This document shows, piece after piece, positions 36,811 through 50,400 of a stretch of DNA of 64,000 bases. Numbering within the stretch: the stretch's first letter is position 1; each line of letters opens with the position of its first letter. This DNA comes from Przewalskia tangutica (Eukaryota > Streptophyta > Magnoliopsida > Solanales > Solanaceae): positions 17,556,501 through 17,620,500 of the forward strand of contig CM056734.1 in assembly GCA_029844215.1 (NCBI GenBank). The letters are read 5' to 3'. A program made the translations under genes and the position numbers. Below the pieces are notes generated by a model, which searched no databases, was not told the DNA's origin, and worked only from the letters and a program-made list of their open reading frames with translations.

Positions 36811-37063
36811 ATCCGAAGCCCTAGACCAGTTGGTCTTGAAGACAGAGGGTATGCTCATTGGGTGGTGTGGAAGAGCTTGGTCACAAGTTCGAATCCTGAG
36901 TAACGCTCGACCTGGCTTCGTCTCGTGAGCTGTCACACCGACTGTCAAGTGTGGTTTAACCTACCGACGCGTGTTTCTGCATCATTGCGTCGATCCGAGT
37001 TTATCCTCATGACTGAAAGAAAGAAATGCCGTAGCCTTCACAACAAAAATAAAAAATAAAAAA
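36811..37063 (+). mobile_element. SINE-like insertion with A-rich tail in the gamma-tubulin upstream region
   Basis: About 253 bp bounded by a perfect 13-bp duplication AAATGACTAGTTT (36798-36810 and 37064-37076). A B-box-like CAAGTTCGAATCCTGAG occurs at 36889, and the element ends in a mixed A-rich tail (CAAAAATAAAAAATAAAAAA). It ends 242 bp before the gamma-tubulin ATG, so it may lie within or next to the promoter or 5' UTR. Confidence 0.75.
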
Positions 37064-37305
37064 AAATGACTAGTTTCATAAAGTTTAGAAATTAGATTTC
37101 GGAATAAATTGGGGAAAAGAGTTTGAACTTTGAAGGGCATACCGCTCCGGGCTTATGTTAGCGCGAACTAGCAAAACATAATTAAGCCGGCACGCTAACC
37201 CCACCACTATAACCTCACTTTTCCCCTCTTTTTTTTTTCGAAACCCCAGCACTAAAAGCAAATTCCGATTACTTCTGATCTGATACTGTTAAGTGTAAGA
37301 GAAAA

Positions 37306-40300
37306 ATGCCGAGGGAAATTATCACACTGCAAGTGGGTCAATGCGGGAACCAGATTGGGATGGAGTTCTGGAAACAGCTTTGCCTCGAACACGGTATCAG
37401 TAAAGAAGGAATTCTTGAAGATTTTGCTACTCAGGTTTCGTAATTTCTTCGCTTTGTTATCTTCAGTGTGCGTGTATGCATCAATTTAAGTAGAATACCG
37501 CTTTTATACTAATTATTAGGTTTTTACGTATGTGTTCTGCTTTATATTGGTACTTCTTGAAATATTTCAACTTAGATGACTAATTTTTCAGTATTTGGTT
37601 GGGTATTATGTCAGTACAAACATAATGGTAGGAGGAGCAATATATGTAGGATACAAGGCTAGTTTTGGCGAAATTTCTTAAAATTAAATGTTCACAATAG
37701 TGTATAACAGCACCAAGGGTGTCCTAGTGGTCAATGAAGTGGGTTGAGCATCATGAGGTCTCAAGTTCAAAGTCCAGCAAAGACGAAACATTAGGTGATT
37801 TCTTGCTATTTGTTCTAGCCTTGGTGGACAGAGTTACTTGGTACCTGGTGGGGAGGTGGCATGTATCTCTGGAATTAGTTGAGGTGCGCGCAAGCTGGCC
37901 TGACCACCAACTAAGATTGGTTGAATGAAGTGATATGAAACAACACTACAAGAGTTGTTTGTAAAAGAAAGTGATTTCCGCAAGTTAGTGAGCGAAGCCA
38001 TTTTCACTATTTCGTGAAAATAATTTCCTTGAACAATTTTTTTCTATAATTCAACTAACCAAACACATGATTTCAAAACATTTTCCAGGAACCAAACACA
38101 CCCTAATAGTGTTCTGCTGTTGATGTTCTTCTGATTTTACCTGTTAAGGTATATGCTCATCTGAACTGAACTTTTTTCATTACTTTTTGGAAGGGAAAAC
38201 GTATGTAGCATTTAAGTAGGTTTTGTAGGTTCAGTGTATCTTTTTCATTATTTGTTTATTTCGAAATTCTTTTATGACAATTTTGTTTTACAATTGATTT
38301 ATTGGTTTAAATTGGGATAGCTTTTTGTAGTTCGTTTACTTCGGAAGGACATTGATTTTTTATTTTGTTGCTGTGGTGGAAAATGAAATGCTAATCTAAG
38401 AGAAAAATGGGCTAACATTAAAGTACCGTTTTCGTTGCAGAGGTACTTAGGTCTATTTATCCTGGGCTAACGTTAAAGTACCATTTTCATTGAGAGGTAC
38501 TTAGGTCTATTTTATCTCGTGCTCAGCAGAAATGCAAGTGGTGATAGTTACAAGTGGCAACTCAGAAACGGATGGTTAGATCATGTAGTAGTTAGTCAGG
38601 CAATTTAGTTGAGTTATTCTATAACAATTAACTTTAGTGACTTACTCCCACTGCATCATCTGACGAGCATATAACTGCGGTAGCCACAAAAGTACCATAT
38701 TTTGTAAACCTGTCGACCACTCATGATTGATGCCATGCCATTCATGTTCCGGAACTCACTAATGAAGTCCATCGAAACAGACAACCACAACCTTTCAGGG
38801 ACGGGAAGAGGCTGTAGCAAGCCTGCTTCCTTCTTACGCTCAGTCTTGTCTAATTGGCAACACGACAAGTTTTCATGTAAGCTTCTATATCATCCTCCAT
38901 CTTAGGCCAGAAATAAACTCGGGACAGTGAAATCAACATCCGTTCAACATCCGGATGCCCAGCCCACACGGTATCATGTGCCTCTTTAAGCAGCTCCCTA
39001 CACAATTTGAAACCTACATGGGAAGCTAAAATTCCCTCCGAATTTCATACCAATGAAGCATCGCATTGTTTAAGTAAACGTCTGACTGTTAACACGATGA
39101 GCTTTTTTATCCAAATTATTGGTCCTTGTTAGTTACACCACAGCGCTACATGGTTTACTTTTGAAAAAGTATGCGGTTTTGCTTGGAAATTGTTGTGCTG
39201 GACTTTTCATCAGTTGATAGATGTGTTGTTTCTAAGAAAATTAATTTGAGGGAGCTTGATTATAGATATGATTCTTTCATTTTCCGATCTGGTTTATGCT
39301 ACCTAGTGGCCATGGATGTTTATACATGTACATACAACACTGTCATTGAGCCACATGCATGTGACTTAGAGAAAAGGTTGTTATTTGTTACAGACTTGCT
39401 TGTGTGTGATAAGTGCTTGTATTGTCATCTTATGACCACTCTTTTATATAACATGAATAGCCTACATTACTTTATATTGACGAATATGTAATGCTGCAGG
39501 GAGGTGATAGAAAAGATGTATTTTTCTATCAAGCGGATGACCAACACTACATACCTCGAGCATTATTGATGGATCTAGAGCCCAGAGTGATTAATGGTAT
39601 ACAAAATGGTGAATATAGGAATCTCTACAATCACGAGAATGTATTCATTGCAGATCATGGAGGAGGTGCTGGAAATAATTGGGCAAGCGGATATCATCAG
39701 GTCTGTTTTTTAAAAAAAAATCTTTGTCTCAGTCTGGTAGAGATGAGTACTTTTTCTAATCAATACATGGAGGTTTTAATAAAAAAGGATTAATCATGTC
39801 TAGGGACAAACCAATGCCATTGCTTAAATATAAATATTCTCAGCTAGTTTCTGGACTACCCTTTATTAAGATTTCCATATTCTCAAAGATGCTCCATCAA
39901 TGTTACAAGCAACAGGTTGCACTCTAAGTGTCAGTTTAGTGGGATAGATGTCAAGTGGACGAATGAGCCAAGCTCATAATAACCGTGACTTATCTTGGCT
40001 TCTGAAAGAATATATAACCTTTTTGACCGCCTTTACAGTTTCGATTGGAGATACATTGGTTGAGTCGAGAAAACAGTAGATGTCATGTCATCAACCTCTT
40101 CATCTATCCACTTCCAATATGTGTGCTGTATGATTTCTCTGTGATGTTCACTGGAGTTGCACCTTTGTAGAATCTTTATTCAGCAAATAATCTTGAAGTG
40201 CTTCATGACTCTTTCATTTTATCGTCGGGAAAGCTTGGACTGTTAGTTTCTGAATAATTTGGTAAAACCATTTTTTATCAGGGTAAGCAATACGAGGAGG

Positions 40301-43300
40301 ATCTAATGGACATGATTGACAGGGAAGCAGATGGAAGTGATAGTCTCGAGGGTTTTGTTCTATGTCATTCGATTGCCGGTGGAACTGGCTCAGGTTGACT
40401 CCTTATATTAAGTTGGTTCAGATTGTGATAATGTCAGTAGAATGAGCATCTTAGAATTCGGTGTGGATATTTATTGTGTTGCTAATTACCGCCTTTAGTG
40501 CAGGTATGGGATCATATCTGTTGGAGACTCTGAATGATCGCTACAGCAAAAAACTTGTCCAAACCTACAGTGTCTTTCCTAACCAAAATGAGACAAGTGA
40601 TGTGGTTGTACAACCTTACAATTCCCTATTGACACTCAAGCGCCTGACATTGAATGCGGATTGTGTAGTCGTACTTGATAATACTGCACTAAATAGAATT
40701 GCTGTAGAACGCCTGCATATTACGACTCCCACCTTTACTCAAACAAATTCATTAGTGTCTACTGTAATGTCAGCGAGTACAACTACACTACGCTACCCAG
40801 GATACATGAACAATGACTTGGTTGGCCTCCTTGCTTCTTTGATACCTACACCAAGATGCCATTTCCTTATGACTGGATATACACCACTCACTGTGGAACG
40901 TCAAGTAAGATATCTGTTCTCATCTGTCAGTGTTTTTTTTTAAATGTTGTAAATGTAACTGTTTTGGCGATTGCTGATTATTATCCTTTTACTACTGTGC
41001 TCTCATAGTAGCTCAATTGTCTGTTCCTTAGTGCGAAGTGGAACTCAAATGTGGACTTAAGTAATCCATATTCATGCCGTCCATTGATCAATTGTACAGA
41101 TCAGTTTCATCCCACAGTTGTTTTACAAAAAGCATCAGTTAAAAACATTTTTTTATTTTTTGGATTCTGATAGTTGTTGAAAAGTACAGGTTGCCCACGG
41201 CTTTTGTTAAAACTCGTCTCATAGATACATTGTTTGACTCGCCTGAGATGTTTGGTCATGCACTAAGTAAACCTCCAAATCCCTCGATCCATGGGTGTGA
41301 CACTAAAGATGATTGAAGGTATACTAAGGGTGAGGCCTAGTGGTCAATGAAGTAGGCGAAAACCTTGGAGGCCAGGGTTCAAATTTCAGCATAGATAAAC
41401 TATGCTAGGAGATTCTTCGCATCTGTTTAAGCATTGGTGGGAAGAGTTACCGGGTAGTTGTACTAGTGGGAGGTAGCAGATATATGTAAGATGGTTGAGA
41501 CACCACAATTGTCCAAATAAAATGAAAAATTAAAAGGGGCATGAGGTAGAACTAAAATCACATGGATTTTGGGTCTAAAATGGGCTATGCCAAGATCAAC
41601 TGCAGAGCTACTCCTCTACTGGTCCAGTCCCACATGATACTACTATGTGCTGATGTGGGGTTTATATAGCCTTGAGCTATCCCACCTCAATAGCTAGCTT
41701 TTGGGGTGTGGTTCTCCCTGGGTTGTAACAGTAAATGAGGTTGAGCCCCTATTACAGTTCTTAGAAACTTTTGTATAGCCTAGACCAGGAGTTCCTCTGC
41801 CTCTTTTTATTTTTCATTCTCTCTCTTCTCTTCTTTAGATGTAATCATCACTTTTTTTCGTGCTGTTCTGGCTTCAATACTAAACATTTGTTTTTAGAAA
41901 GAACTAAATCACGTGACAAAAATTGTCTCAAAAACCGTCAATATCACTTAATCCAAGAGAACTTAGCAAATAGAAAAAATTCATATAGATGATACCAATT
42001 TGTAGGGGTTTAGGCTTAGTCATGTTGGTGCATTTACATTACATCCGGGGTTTGCTAGGAGTGTTATTAGTTTGTCGAGAGATTTGTACGTTAGTTAGTA
42101 GAAACTGTAGAGAATTTCTTTTTTAGAGAACTCACTAAGTTGTTCTTTTATCTCCCTAAGTTGTTTTAATAGATAAAATGCTGAATATTAAAATGAAACG
42201 GATCTAAATGAAGCAGAATAGATGTCGAGGATGTATACAGTCGAGTCTAACTTTGTTTGAGTGAGATGTAGTTGTTTGATAACGTAAAAACTATTTTTTT
42301 TATTATTAACGTTGAGGGAATCCCCTTATACAAGTAGTAAACTAAAGTAGAAAAACCTAGACCAAAACATGGTTCTCCTAATGGTCGCACTAGAAGAAAC
42401 TAGAGATATGAGGTTGCTCCTCACATGTACAATATCATTATCACCCCTTCAAAATCTCTCCTATTCCTTTCTCTCCAGTCTCCACACCACCTACATAACA
42501 ACCCGTGGGGCATATATCCTAGGTCTTTGATTCTCTTTCTTCTTTTGGGAAAGCACAACTATGAATGTATCCTTTACTATTCTCGGCATAGTCCACTGTG
42601 TTCTAAACCAGTTCTGAACGTTCCCACAATAGGCACTAGCTGACATATGTAATTCTTTTCTTTCTCAAATTATCAGCTGTCAATATTGCTCCTCAAGATC
42701 GTGGTGTAGATATTGTTATTTGCTTTGGTGGGACCCGATATTAAGAGTAGTATCACTCTCTTTTATTGTTCTTTCCTGATAACATTCTTGTCATGGTCCT
42801 TGGCATCTTGTATTTTGAACATGTAACTTGTGTGCTTGTGGATATCAAGATACTGAGGCAGTAAGCTAAGACTCACTGGTGATGGGAAAAGAACACGCTG
42901 CCTGATTCATGTGTTCAACATGAAAAAACAGATCTAAAAATATATAGTTCTAATTAATGGAGAGCAGTTTATTTTGGTGTAACTGATTTTGTGAAGCTTG
43001 TCACTGTCTTGCCACTATCATACCCTTTTAAGTTATAATTTCCCTGGTCTTAAGAAAAAGAGAAGATGATAAATTGGCCATCTCACAAATAGGTAGTTAT
43101 GTCTTTTTAATTCCACTAGCTCACTCTCCATTCAACTATCTTTTTCTTTTTCTGTTTATTAGTAAAATTGTACCAGGCAGCTTGTCAGTGGGACATTCAG
43201 TAGTGTCAACTGAAGCATATTTCTAATAATCATGTTTGCAGGCTAATGTGATTCGGAAAACAACTGTACTTGATGTGATGAGAAGGCTCCTTCAGGTCTG

Positions 43301-46293
43301 GAAACCTGTCCTCTATGTTGTCCTTTTGAAAGTTTTTGCAGATATACTCAAAAGACTTTCATTTTGCAGACCAAGAATATCATGGTTTCCTCCTATGCTC
43401 GAACAAAGGAAGCCAGTCAGGCTAAGTACATATCCATTTTAAACATCATTCAAGGAGAAGTTGATCCCACTCAGGTATTCATGATTGTTTCTTAACAACT
43501 TTTGTGGTGTAGCTCCTTTTCTTTCTTCACTCGTGCTATAGAAAGGTTTGATTGCTTGAAGTGTTTTTCCCCCAAACTGAGGCATTTATATTATAATATA
43601 TTCAAGTTCTTTGTGAAGGTCCATTTGGTTGAAATTTCTTTCAAGCTGGAACAGCTCTAAGCAGATTCTGGTTCTGACTGTTTGAGGAAGGCACGCCACA
43701 TGAGTCATGTTTTTGAAACTTAAAACACAAAGTTGGTTTTATGTTGTTATCATCTAATCCTTAACTTGCACTATTTGCCTTTAAGGAGTTTCAAGATTAT
43801 TTCAGTTGCAACTTAGACATAGCTTTATCACCTAACTGCCCAAAGGGACATTGTTTTTCTATTTCATACATCAAGATTCCTTTGTATTCGTGAATCCTGG
43901 GGATCTAGAATTATATTGCTTATCTGTTAGCTGTTTCCCAACTTTGTAAGCTCGTAGCATATATCAACACAAACATATGCATATATTTAACTTCACTGCT
44001 TCTTACTCATTTGATGTTTCGGGAACCAGGTCCATGAAAGTCTGCAGAGAATAAGGGAAAGAAAGCTTGTCAATTTTATTGAGTGGGGCCCTGCAAGCAT
44101 TCAGGTACGTCTTTTGACCATAACAAACTTAGAGATTTAGCTTTTTTATCCTACTTCTTTACTTTGCATTACCTTCCTTTGCAGGTTGCTTTATCTCGAA
44201 AGTCTCCCTATGTCCAAACTGCTCATAGGGTAAGATATACTTCTATGTCTACTTGTTCATACTTTTGTGCTGAAGACTGTTAATCTGAGTTCTACAGCTT
44301 ATGAACTTCTTAAATGACTTTCTTAGAGATTAAAGACGTTCAGTAATGTAAAAGTCAAAACTTGTTGTCCAGTAATTCGGCCTACAACAAATCAATGGAG
44401 TAATATCTTGTACTTATAAAGTAAGTTTGACAACATCAAGTATTTGTTCTTTCTGTGTTTTGAAACTGATGTTTGATCCACTATATGCTGTTGCTGAATC
44501 CAAAGGTTCTACTAAGTTTATAATTTGAACTTTAAATAAGACCTATAGCATAAGCTCTTAAAGTTGAAAACGTAACAAATATTGGTCACTTATGTTTGAA
44601 AAGCCCATTTCTTTTAATGGGCAAATATCATCTCTATTTCAGCATATTGTCTCTATTTAATGGGCAAATATCGTCTCAGTTGCTGAAATGATAATCAGCT
44701 GAGGCAAGCCAGATTAGTTCGACATTCTTGGCCTTCACATTCTGTTGTAAATCTGCTTTCCTGAATGTTGTTTGGACATTGTAAAGCTGTTTGTTTCCTT
44801 AAGGATATGTAATATTACTCTATGCTTTTCAACGTTTCAGGTTAGTGGTCTCATGCTGGCCAGCCATACAGGCATCCGCCACTTATTCAGCAAGTGCTTG
44901 ACCCAGTATGATAAATTGAGAAAGAGACAAGCCTTCCTTGACAATTATAGGAATCATCCAACGTTTGCTGTAAGTTCTTGTTCAACTCTGTCTTTCTGAT
45001 ATAATCTACTAAGAATAAGAGTCGGCACAGTGTATAGTTTAGTTATTGGTAAGTCAGTCCCCATTCCGCCCGGGGATTGGGTTTTGTGTCTAGTTTTTCT
45101 GCTTGCATGACTGAGAAATTGATAAGTAAAACAAAGCAGACATTTGTTGTGCTCCGTGGTTTCTGCAAAATTGAACCCGAATCTGATTTTTTTTCAAGTG
45201 AAATCTATCAACTTCTTTAAGAAACTATGACATGTTTTCTCCTTTCATATTGCTGTCACTATACAATGATATCTCTGTCTAAAGCTGATGTCCACATATT
45301 AAGTAAGATTCAATTGATATGTGCAGCAGATATTCTATATCTAACCAATTACATTATGAAATAATATTGTTTCTCATTGTAAGAATGTATGGCCTTTAGA
45401 AAACAAAATAGAACACTTGAGTATGTGAAATGTACTTGATGACTCATGCTAACAGACAAGTCATTGAAAAGCTTGGATTGACACGTTTTTGTTTATTATC
45501 TTAGATTTACTTTGTCATTAGATAATTCTCCTCTAAAATAATAAATAGAGTTTTTGTGTTACATAAACAAGCAGCTAAATTAAAAAAGTAATATGAGGTT
45601 TTCTGAAGTACAAGTGTACAACTCTCAAAATCTTGAGAATAGAACAGTGTCCTTTGTTATATTTTGACTTGTTGGCATGAGATGTGAAGTTGAACTTCAA
45701 AAACCATGCTTCTTTGAGGAATTAAAATCCTTAGCTATCCATATATATGTTCAACAACTTGAAGAAAAGATTGCATCAGTATGAAATCACATATGGATGT
45801 TTGTCCGATGTCCAGTTTTGGTGTTTTAGCTCCCAGCTGTGTTCCTTGCTTTTTATCTTATTCAACAAAGAATGGTTTGTCAAAGCGGGAGTCCAAGAAC
45901 CTTTGCTTTAAGCTGCATGCACTTTCTTGTAGAAGCTTTTGTTGGTTGTATTTATACTGATGTTTACCTCTTACTTCCATTTTTACGCATATGGGCAGGA
46001 CAATGATCTATCCGAATTTGACGAATCTAGAGATGTGATTGAAAGTCTTGTTGACGAGTACAAGGCTTGTGAGTCCCCAGATTACATCAAATGGGGAATG
46101 GAGGTAAGTTCTAGTATAGTATCCTAGTCTGTGTTGCCTTTTATTTCATCCAGATCCCACGTTGTGTGATTCTCCTTTGGGTATGTTGTTGCTGCATCAC
46201 GACTGAGCTAATCTATTTGTGCAGGATCCGGACCATGTTCTAACAGGCGAAGGAAACTCTAGTGGAACAGTTGATCCAAAATTAGCTTTATGA
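37306..46293 (+). CDS. TUBG: Gamma-tubulin (11 exons, 474 aa)
   Basis: Gamma-tubulin nucleates microtubules as part of the gamma-tubulin complex. Exons: 37306-37434, 39500-39700, 40282-40393, 40504-40904, 43242-43295, 43370-43474, 44030-44104, 44185-44229, 44841-44969, 45999-46103, 46225-46293. All junctions are GT-AG, phases agree, and the total is 1425 nt. The protein opens MPREIITLQVGQCGNQIG, the tubulin N-terminal nucleotide-binding segment. The GTP-binding loop AGGTGSG falls at residues 142-148, split by intron 3. FFYQADDQHYIPRALLMDLE in exon 2 is gamma-specific, as is the tail DPDHVLTGEGN. The length equals that of known plant gamma-tubulins. No break was seen. Introns 1 (2.1 kb) and 4 (2.3 kb) hold retroelement pieces. 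Confidence 0.98.
37714..37930 (+). mobile_element. TS-type tRNA-derived SINE in gamma-tubulin intron 1
   Basis: The sequence CTAGTGGTCAATGAAGTGGG, then CATGAGGTCTCAAGTTCAAA, then CTAGCCTTGGTGGACAGAGT and GAGGTGCGCGCAAGCTGGCC is the recognisable TS SINE of Solanaceae. It ends near GATTGGTTG, a (TTG)-type tail. It is in the same orientation as the gene. The target duplication is not clear, so borders are approximate. Confidence 0.85.
38640..39090 (-). mobile_element. Ty3/gypsy integrase fragment, antisense in gamma-tubulin intron 1
   Basis: On the minus strand this reads as the H2C2 zinc-binding region and start of the integrase core of a gypsy-class pol. The motif CCQLDKTERKKEAGLLQPLP and then WLSVSMDFISEF are open at 38656-38868. 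Upstream, in other frames, the HDTVWAGHPDVER-like and VYFWPKMEDD-like parts can be made out. There are several frame changes. No LTR is attached, so the borders are where recognisable text stops. Confidence 0.85.
41327..41514 (+). mobile_element. Second TS-type SINE, in gamma-tubulin intron 4
   Basis: It matches the copy at 37714 with many changes: GAGGCCTAGTGGTCAATGAA, then GGAGGCCAGGGTTCAAATTT, then GTGGGAGGTAGCAGATAT and GAGACACCACAATTG. It is in the same orientation as the gene. It is more decayed than the intron-1 copy. Confidence 0.8.
41560..41770 (+). repeat. LTR-like fragment in gamma-tubulin intron 4
   Basis: The phrase TATCCCACCTCAATAGCTAG, then CTTTTGGGGTGTGGTTCTCC, is of a kind commonly met in plant copia LTRs. 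No borders or coding part are visible. The call is from pattern memory only. Confidence 0.35.
46150..46193 (+). repeat. 44-bp scrap resembling the RTE LINE 3' tail
   Basis: CCAGATCCCACGTTGTGTGA, then CTTTGGGTATGTTGTTGCTG, matches the terminal 45 bases of the LINEs at 18527 and 22536, with a few changes. It lies in the last gamma-tubulin intron. Confidence 0.55.
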
Positions 46294-47499
46294 GCAAGCC
46301 GCCTACTCTCCGTTTCTACTCTGTTGAAGCAAAAGGAGACTTTGTTCCATGTAATTATTTCTATGATTTAACCCTGATTAGTCTTCTGTACTACGTGACA
46401 AGGATGATAATTCAATTTGGGGCTCAACTTATTTGTTAGGGTCATTTGGTCTTCTTAACATTAGCAAATTCAGTAAGATAATTGTTCTAGAGAAATATCC
46501 GGCAATGAATTATTGTTCCATATAAATTTTGAGCATAACAATATTATGAATCCTTGAGAAAAATAAAAAGCAAGGGAAGGGATGTCAGGAAGGACCTTAG
46601 AGCGTATGTGCCCGGCTTAAGGCGTAATACATAGTTTAACACCTGACCTTGTAGCCAAAATCATGTTACACGCCTCTTTTTTACACATTCACCTTTTTTC
46701 AAAAGTGTGTCATTTTATCTACCTGGCCAGCGTCCAACAAAGTCAGCGGAGCTATTTCCAAACAGCTTGGATCTTAATCTGACATGTGTTTCCCTTTTAA
46801 AAAAGTCACCACGTCATCCTCGGTAACTATGTGAGAGTTCAAGGAAGAGGGGAGAGCTCAGCTAAAGATCTCTTCTTCTCGTCATTTCTTTCTCTCTTTA
46901 TTTTATCTCTACCTTTCCCTCCACCCAAAATCTATAAAACAATCTTTTTGAAGCCACTTTCAGAAGATTTTCATGAATCATTAAACAATTCACAAATTTC
47001 ATTTGTGAGTTTTCAAGTTTTTAAATTTTTCACTTTAATTTACTCAACAATTTTTAAATATAAACATGAAGATGTTTCTCAATCAGTTTCTAAGCGAAAA
47101 ATGAAAATCGTAATCACAAATTAAAGATTTATGCCTTTTTCTTAAGTATTTTAAATTAAATATATAAAATGGATTAAATAGGATAAATTTTTTGTGAAAA
47201 TATGAGTTCATTTTGATTACTATATTATTGTAACAAATATATTGTATTCTGAAAAATGAATAGTGTATACAACAACATATGTATTAAAATTACACAATTT
47301 TGAATAACTTGAAAAATGAATAGTGTATATTTATAAGAAAAATTATTTCCTAACAAAAACGTAAAAATGAAAGGAGAAAAACAAATTCATATTTTTATCA
47401 ATACAAAAAAAGAGAGAATAAAATGGAGTCAAGTCTCGTCTCAGAATTGAAGAACATATGCAACTCACTGTGCAAATTTGGATATAGAGAGAAAGGGGA
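46294..47499. other. Intergenic DNA between gamma-tubulin and the zinc-finger gene
   Basis: The first part is likely the gamma-tubulin 3' UTR; the last part is the upstream region of the zinc-finger gene. 46600-46830 is less AT-rich and repeat-like but unassigned. No exon was recognised. Confidence 0.5.
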
Positions 47500-50400
47500 A
47501 TGGAGACTCTGCGCCAAATACGAGCATATATTGTTCTTCTTTGTTTTCTATTGATCACTGTATCCGCAACTTCACCTCTTTCTACATCAGATCAGGTTTC
47601 TTCACTCTTTCAGCCACAGCTTTCTTTGTGTTCAACCAACAATTTGCCCTCTCTAGTTATAACAATGGATTAATTTTCTTGACCTACTCTTTATATGATT
47701 ATTCAGCCCTAGATCGAAGGGATTCAATTTTGCCTTTTGTTTTGAACTCCCGTGAAGGTTAGGTTTAAAATGCTTGATTTGAGTTACTTGCAATCATTAG
47801 TGATGGCCCATTTTATTTGTTTCATTATTTTTGCGTTTGTGTGAATGTTACTTCATGATTTGGAATTTAAATTTGAAAAGAAAGGACTTCTTGGAGCTGG
47901 TATTTTTCGCTGACCAAATTCATTTTTTTTGTGCATAGGGTACAGAGCAGCATGCAACAAGGTAACGTTTTGTTTGGGTTTATAATCATAGCTCTTATTG
48001 ATTCTTATTCTACCTTGAAAATTTTAGAGATCATTTTCTGAGGCTATTAAGTTGTATCATAATTCTTTATCAATAAATAAAAAAGAAAAGTTGTGCCATG
48101 GTTAAATATTCTTCGTTTTTGTCCTTTTTCAGCAAGATATTCAACTGTTTTACTAAACTATGTTTGAAAAGAATTCCATTTTATATGTGCATTCCCTTGA
48201 AAATGTCACTTATCTGAATTAATGTTTTTCATCCTCTGAAGTCATGAACAAGAAAAATCACATGTTCACGAAGTTCATTGTTCCAGAGAGAGAAGCCGAG
48301 CTGCCTGGAAAGTTATTGAGGAGGTATCTGTAAAAGTACTTTGTATGTACTCAACTTAAGCTCTGCTGCAAATACAGGACTGAGGATTGTTCCTTTATTC
48401 CTTTTGTGTTGTTGTGCAGTACTTAATGCCCTTTGTAGAAAGAGAGAAGTATGAGCTTCCTAGGCAGTGTAGACTTCATCCAAGTAATGATATTTTCAGA
48501 GATCAAGAGGAACATAAAATTCATCTTGATGTGAATGAATGGCGCTGTGGATACTGCAAAAAAAGCTTTCGGGCTGAAAAATTTCTTGATCAGCATTTTG
48601 ACAACAGGCATTCCAATCTTCTAGACGTAAGTATATATATAATTTTTTTGTTTACTCCGAATTGCAATTCATTTCATATAATTTCTGAAAAATTCCTTTT
48701 TTCTTCACATTGGAGTGAGAAAACCAGTCTTGATGCACTCTTCTATAGTATAGCTATTCATGTAGTGTAGAATAGAGGTTCATATACGTGTCAGTATTAT
48801 CTATTCATCTTCTTCCACTTTGTTTTCTATCTATTTCGAAAGATTTATTTTAATTCAACAAATATATATCTTCAGTAATAATATATAATTTCGTTTAAGA
48901 ATCCTTTGTCATCTGAATGTCCACTTAGTTTATGTATTCATTCAGTAATGGAGAGTGCTTATTTGGCAATTGGAGAAAGAGCATAGTAAATTTGTAGGTA
49001 TCTTTGTTGACCAGTGATATTTCTAATGAGAAATGCACTTACATCTGTTTCGGTCCAAATGTATGCTACTGTTTGGTCTTAAGTTAAAAGTAGTTGTTTC
49101 TCACTCAAAAATTCTAAAAGGATATGTTTTTTTTCTTGTTCACGAAGATGTGCTCCTACTTCATAGTTAACCTAGCTTTGCCAGAGGCATGCAACTTCGA
49201 TGCTACATTAGTAGCAGTTAAATATGTAGATTGTAGATTATTGTATTAAGTGACGGAGCTTGCACTGTTTTGCATGGTATCAGGTATGTGTGACTGCTAA
49301 ATTTCTAGGTTCATTCTAATTGAGTTTTATGAATAAAATTATCAAATTATCAGGGATAGGGGATCTCTGGCTTACTGCTCTTTATATTGCCCACGATGTT
49401 GGGAGTCTGTGAGCTGCTGGTTGGTTGCCTCATCTTGGCTCTGTTATAAATAGTGCAGGGCTCAGGGGATAGAGATGGATTTTCAAGAATAAGACGAGAA
49501 ATTACAGTCCACAGACGATTGTTTATATTAAGAGCTATTTGGGGCTTTAGGGAAACCATTTTGCGATCCTTCCTTCTCTCAGAAAAGTACTGATAACCCG
49601 AACCTGGTTTTCCTAAAAAACTTGTCCAAACAAGTAGAAATAGACTCGAGGTCAACTAAGCTTATTTCTCCTCTTTTTTTATTTTTATTTTCCTGCACCT
49701 TTTTTCGATTTGAGGATCAGTTTTAGTTTCAGGAAGAACCCAGAATTGTATCCTTCTCTTCTTCTTTCACCACCTTTTGTCATACCTGTACTGTACCCTG
49801 TTCTGGATGGACTCTGTAGCTTATCATAATTTACCACCATCTAATTCTTGTTCCATGGAGGTGGTTGCAAAGTATAAATTAATGAGGTTTATAAATACCT
49901 CGTAAAATGAAGGGAAAAAAAGTATAGCATCATATGATGTCATACACGTTTGTGTAGCGTATTGTCCTGTGTAGAAACTAAAGTAAAAAGTTTATGCTGA
50001 ATAGTGCATATTATATTCAGAGATGAGCAAAATTATCTGTTGCTCCTGGAGGGTTAAGTGGACTATTCCACTATATTTTGCCGGGCGGGATATTTTGGAG
50101 GTTGAGATTCCACCATGCTTTCATTTTAAGTGCCTTACCTGTCATTTTAAATCTAAAGCCTACCGCCTTCTGGTGAGAAGATGTGTACGTCAATGGATGA
50201 GAGAATCTTCCTACCACTATTATCAACCTAAGTAGTTTTATAGTAAGTTTCCTGATGTCATGGTAACTCTTCAAGATGGGTCCAGCACATTTATCAAGTA
50301 CGTTTGCAATTCTTGTTCAAAGAAACCGAGTTTGACTTCAGTTTATAGCAGTTTTTTGAACTAGCTACTTCTTTCATCATGGCTGGCAAGTTATCAGACA

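Noticed and set aside
37960..38105. MITE upstream in gamma-tubulin intron 1
   Set aside because: The right side (GGAACCAAACACACCCTA) looks like a transposon end, but no matching inverted left end or target duplication was found.
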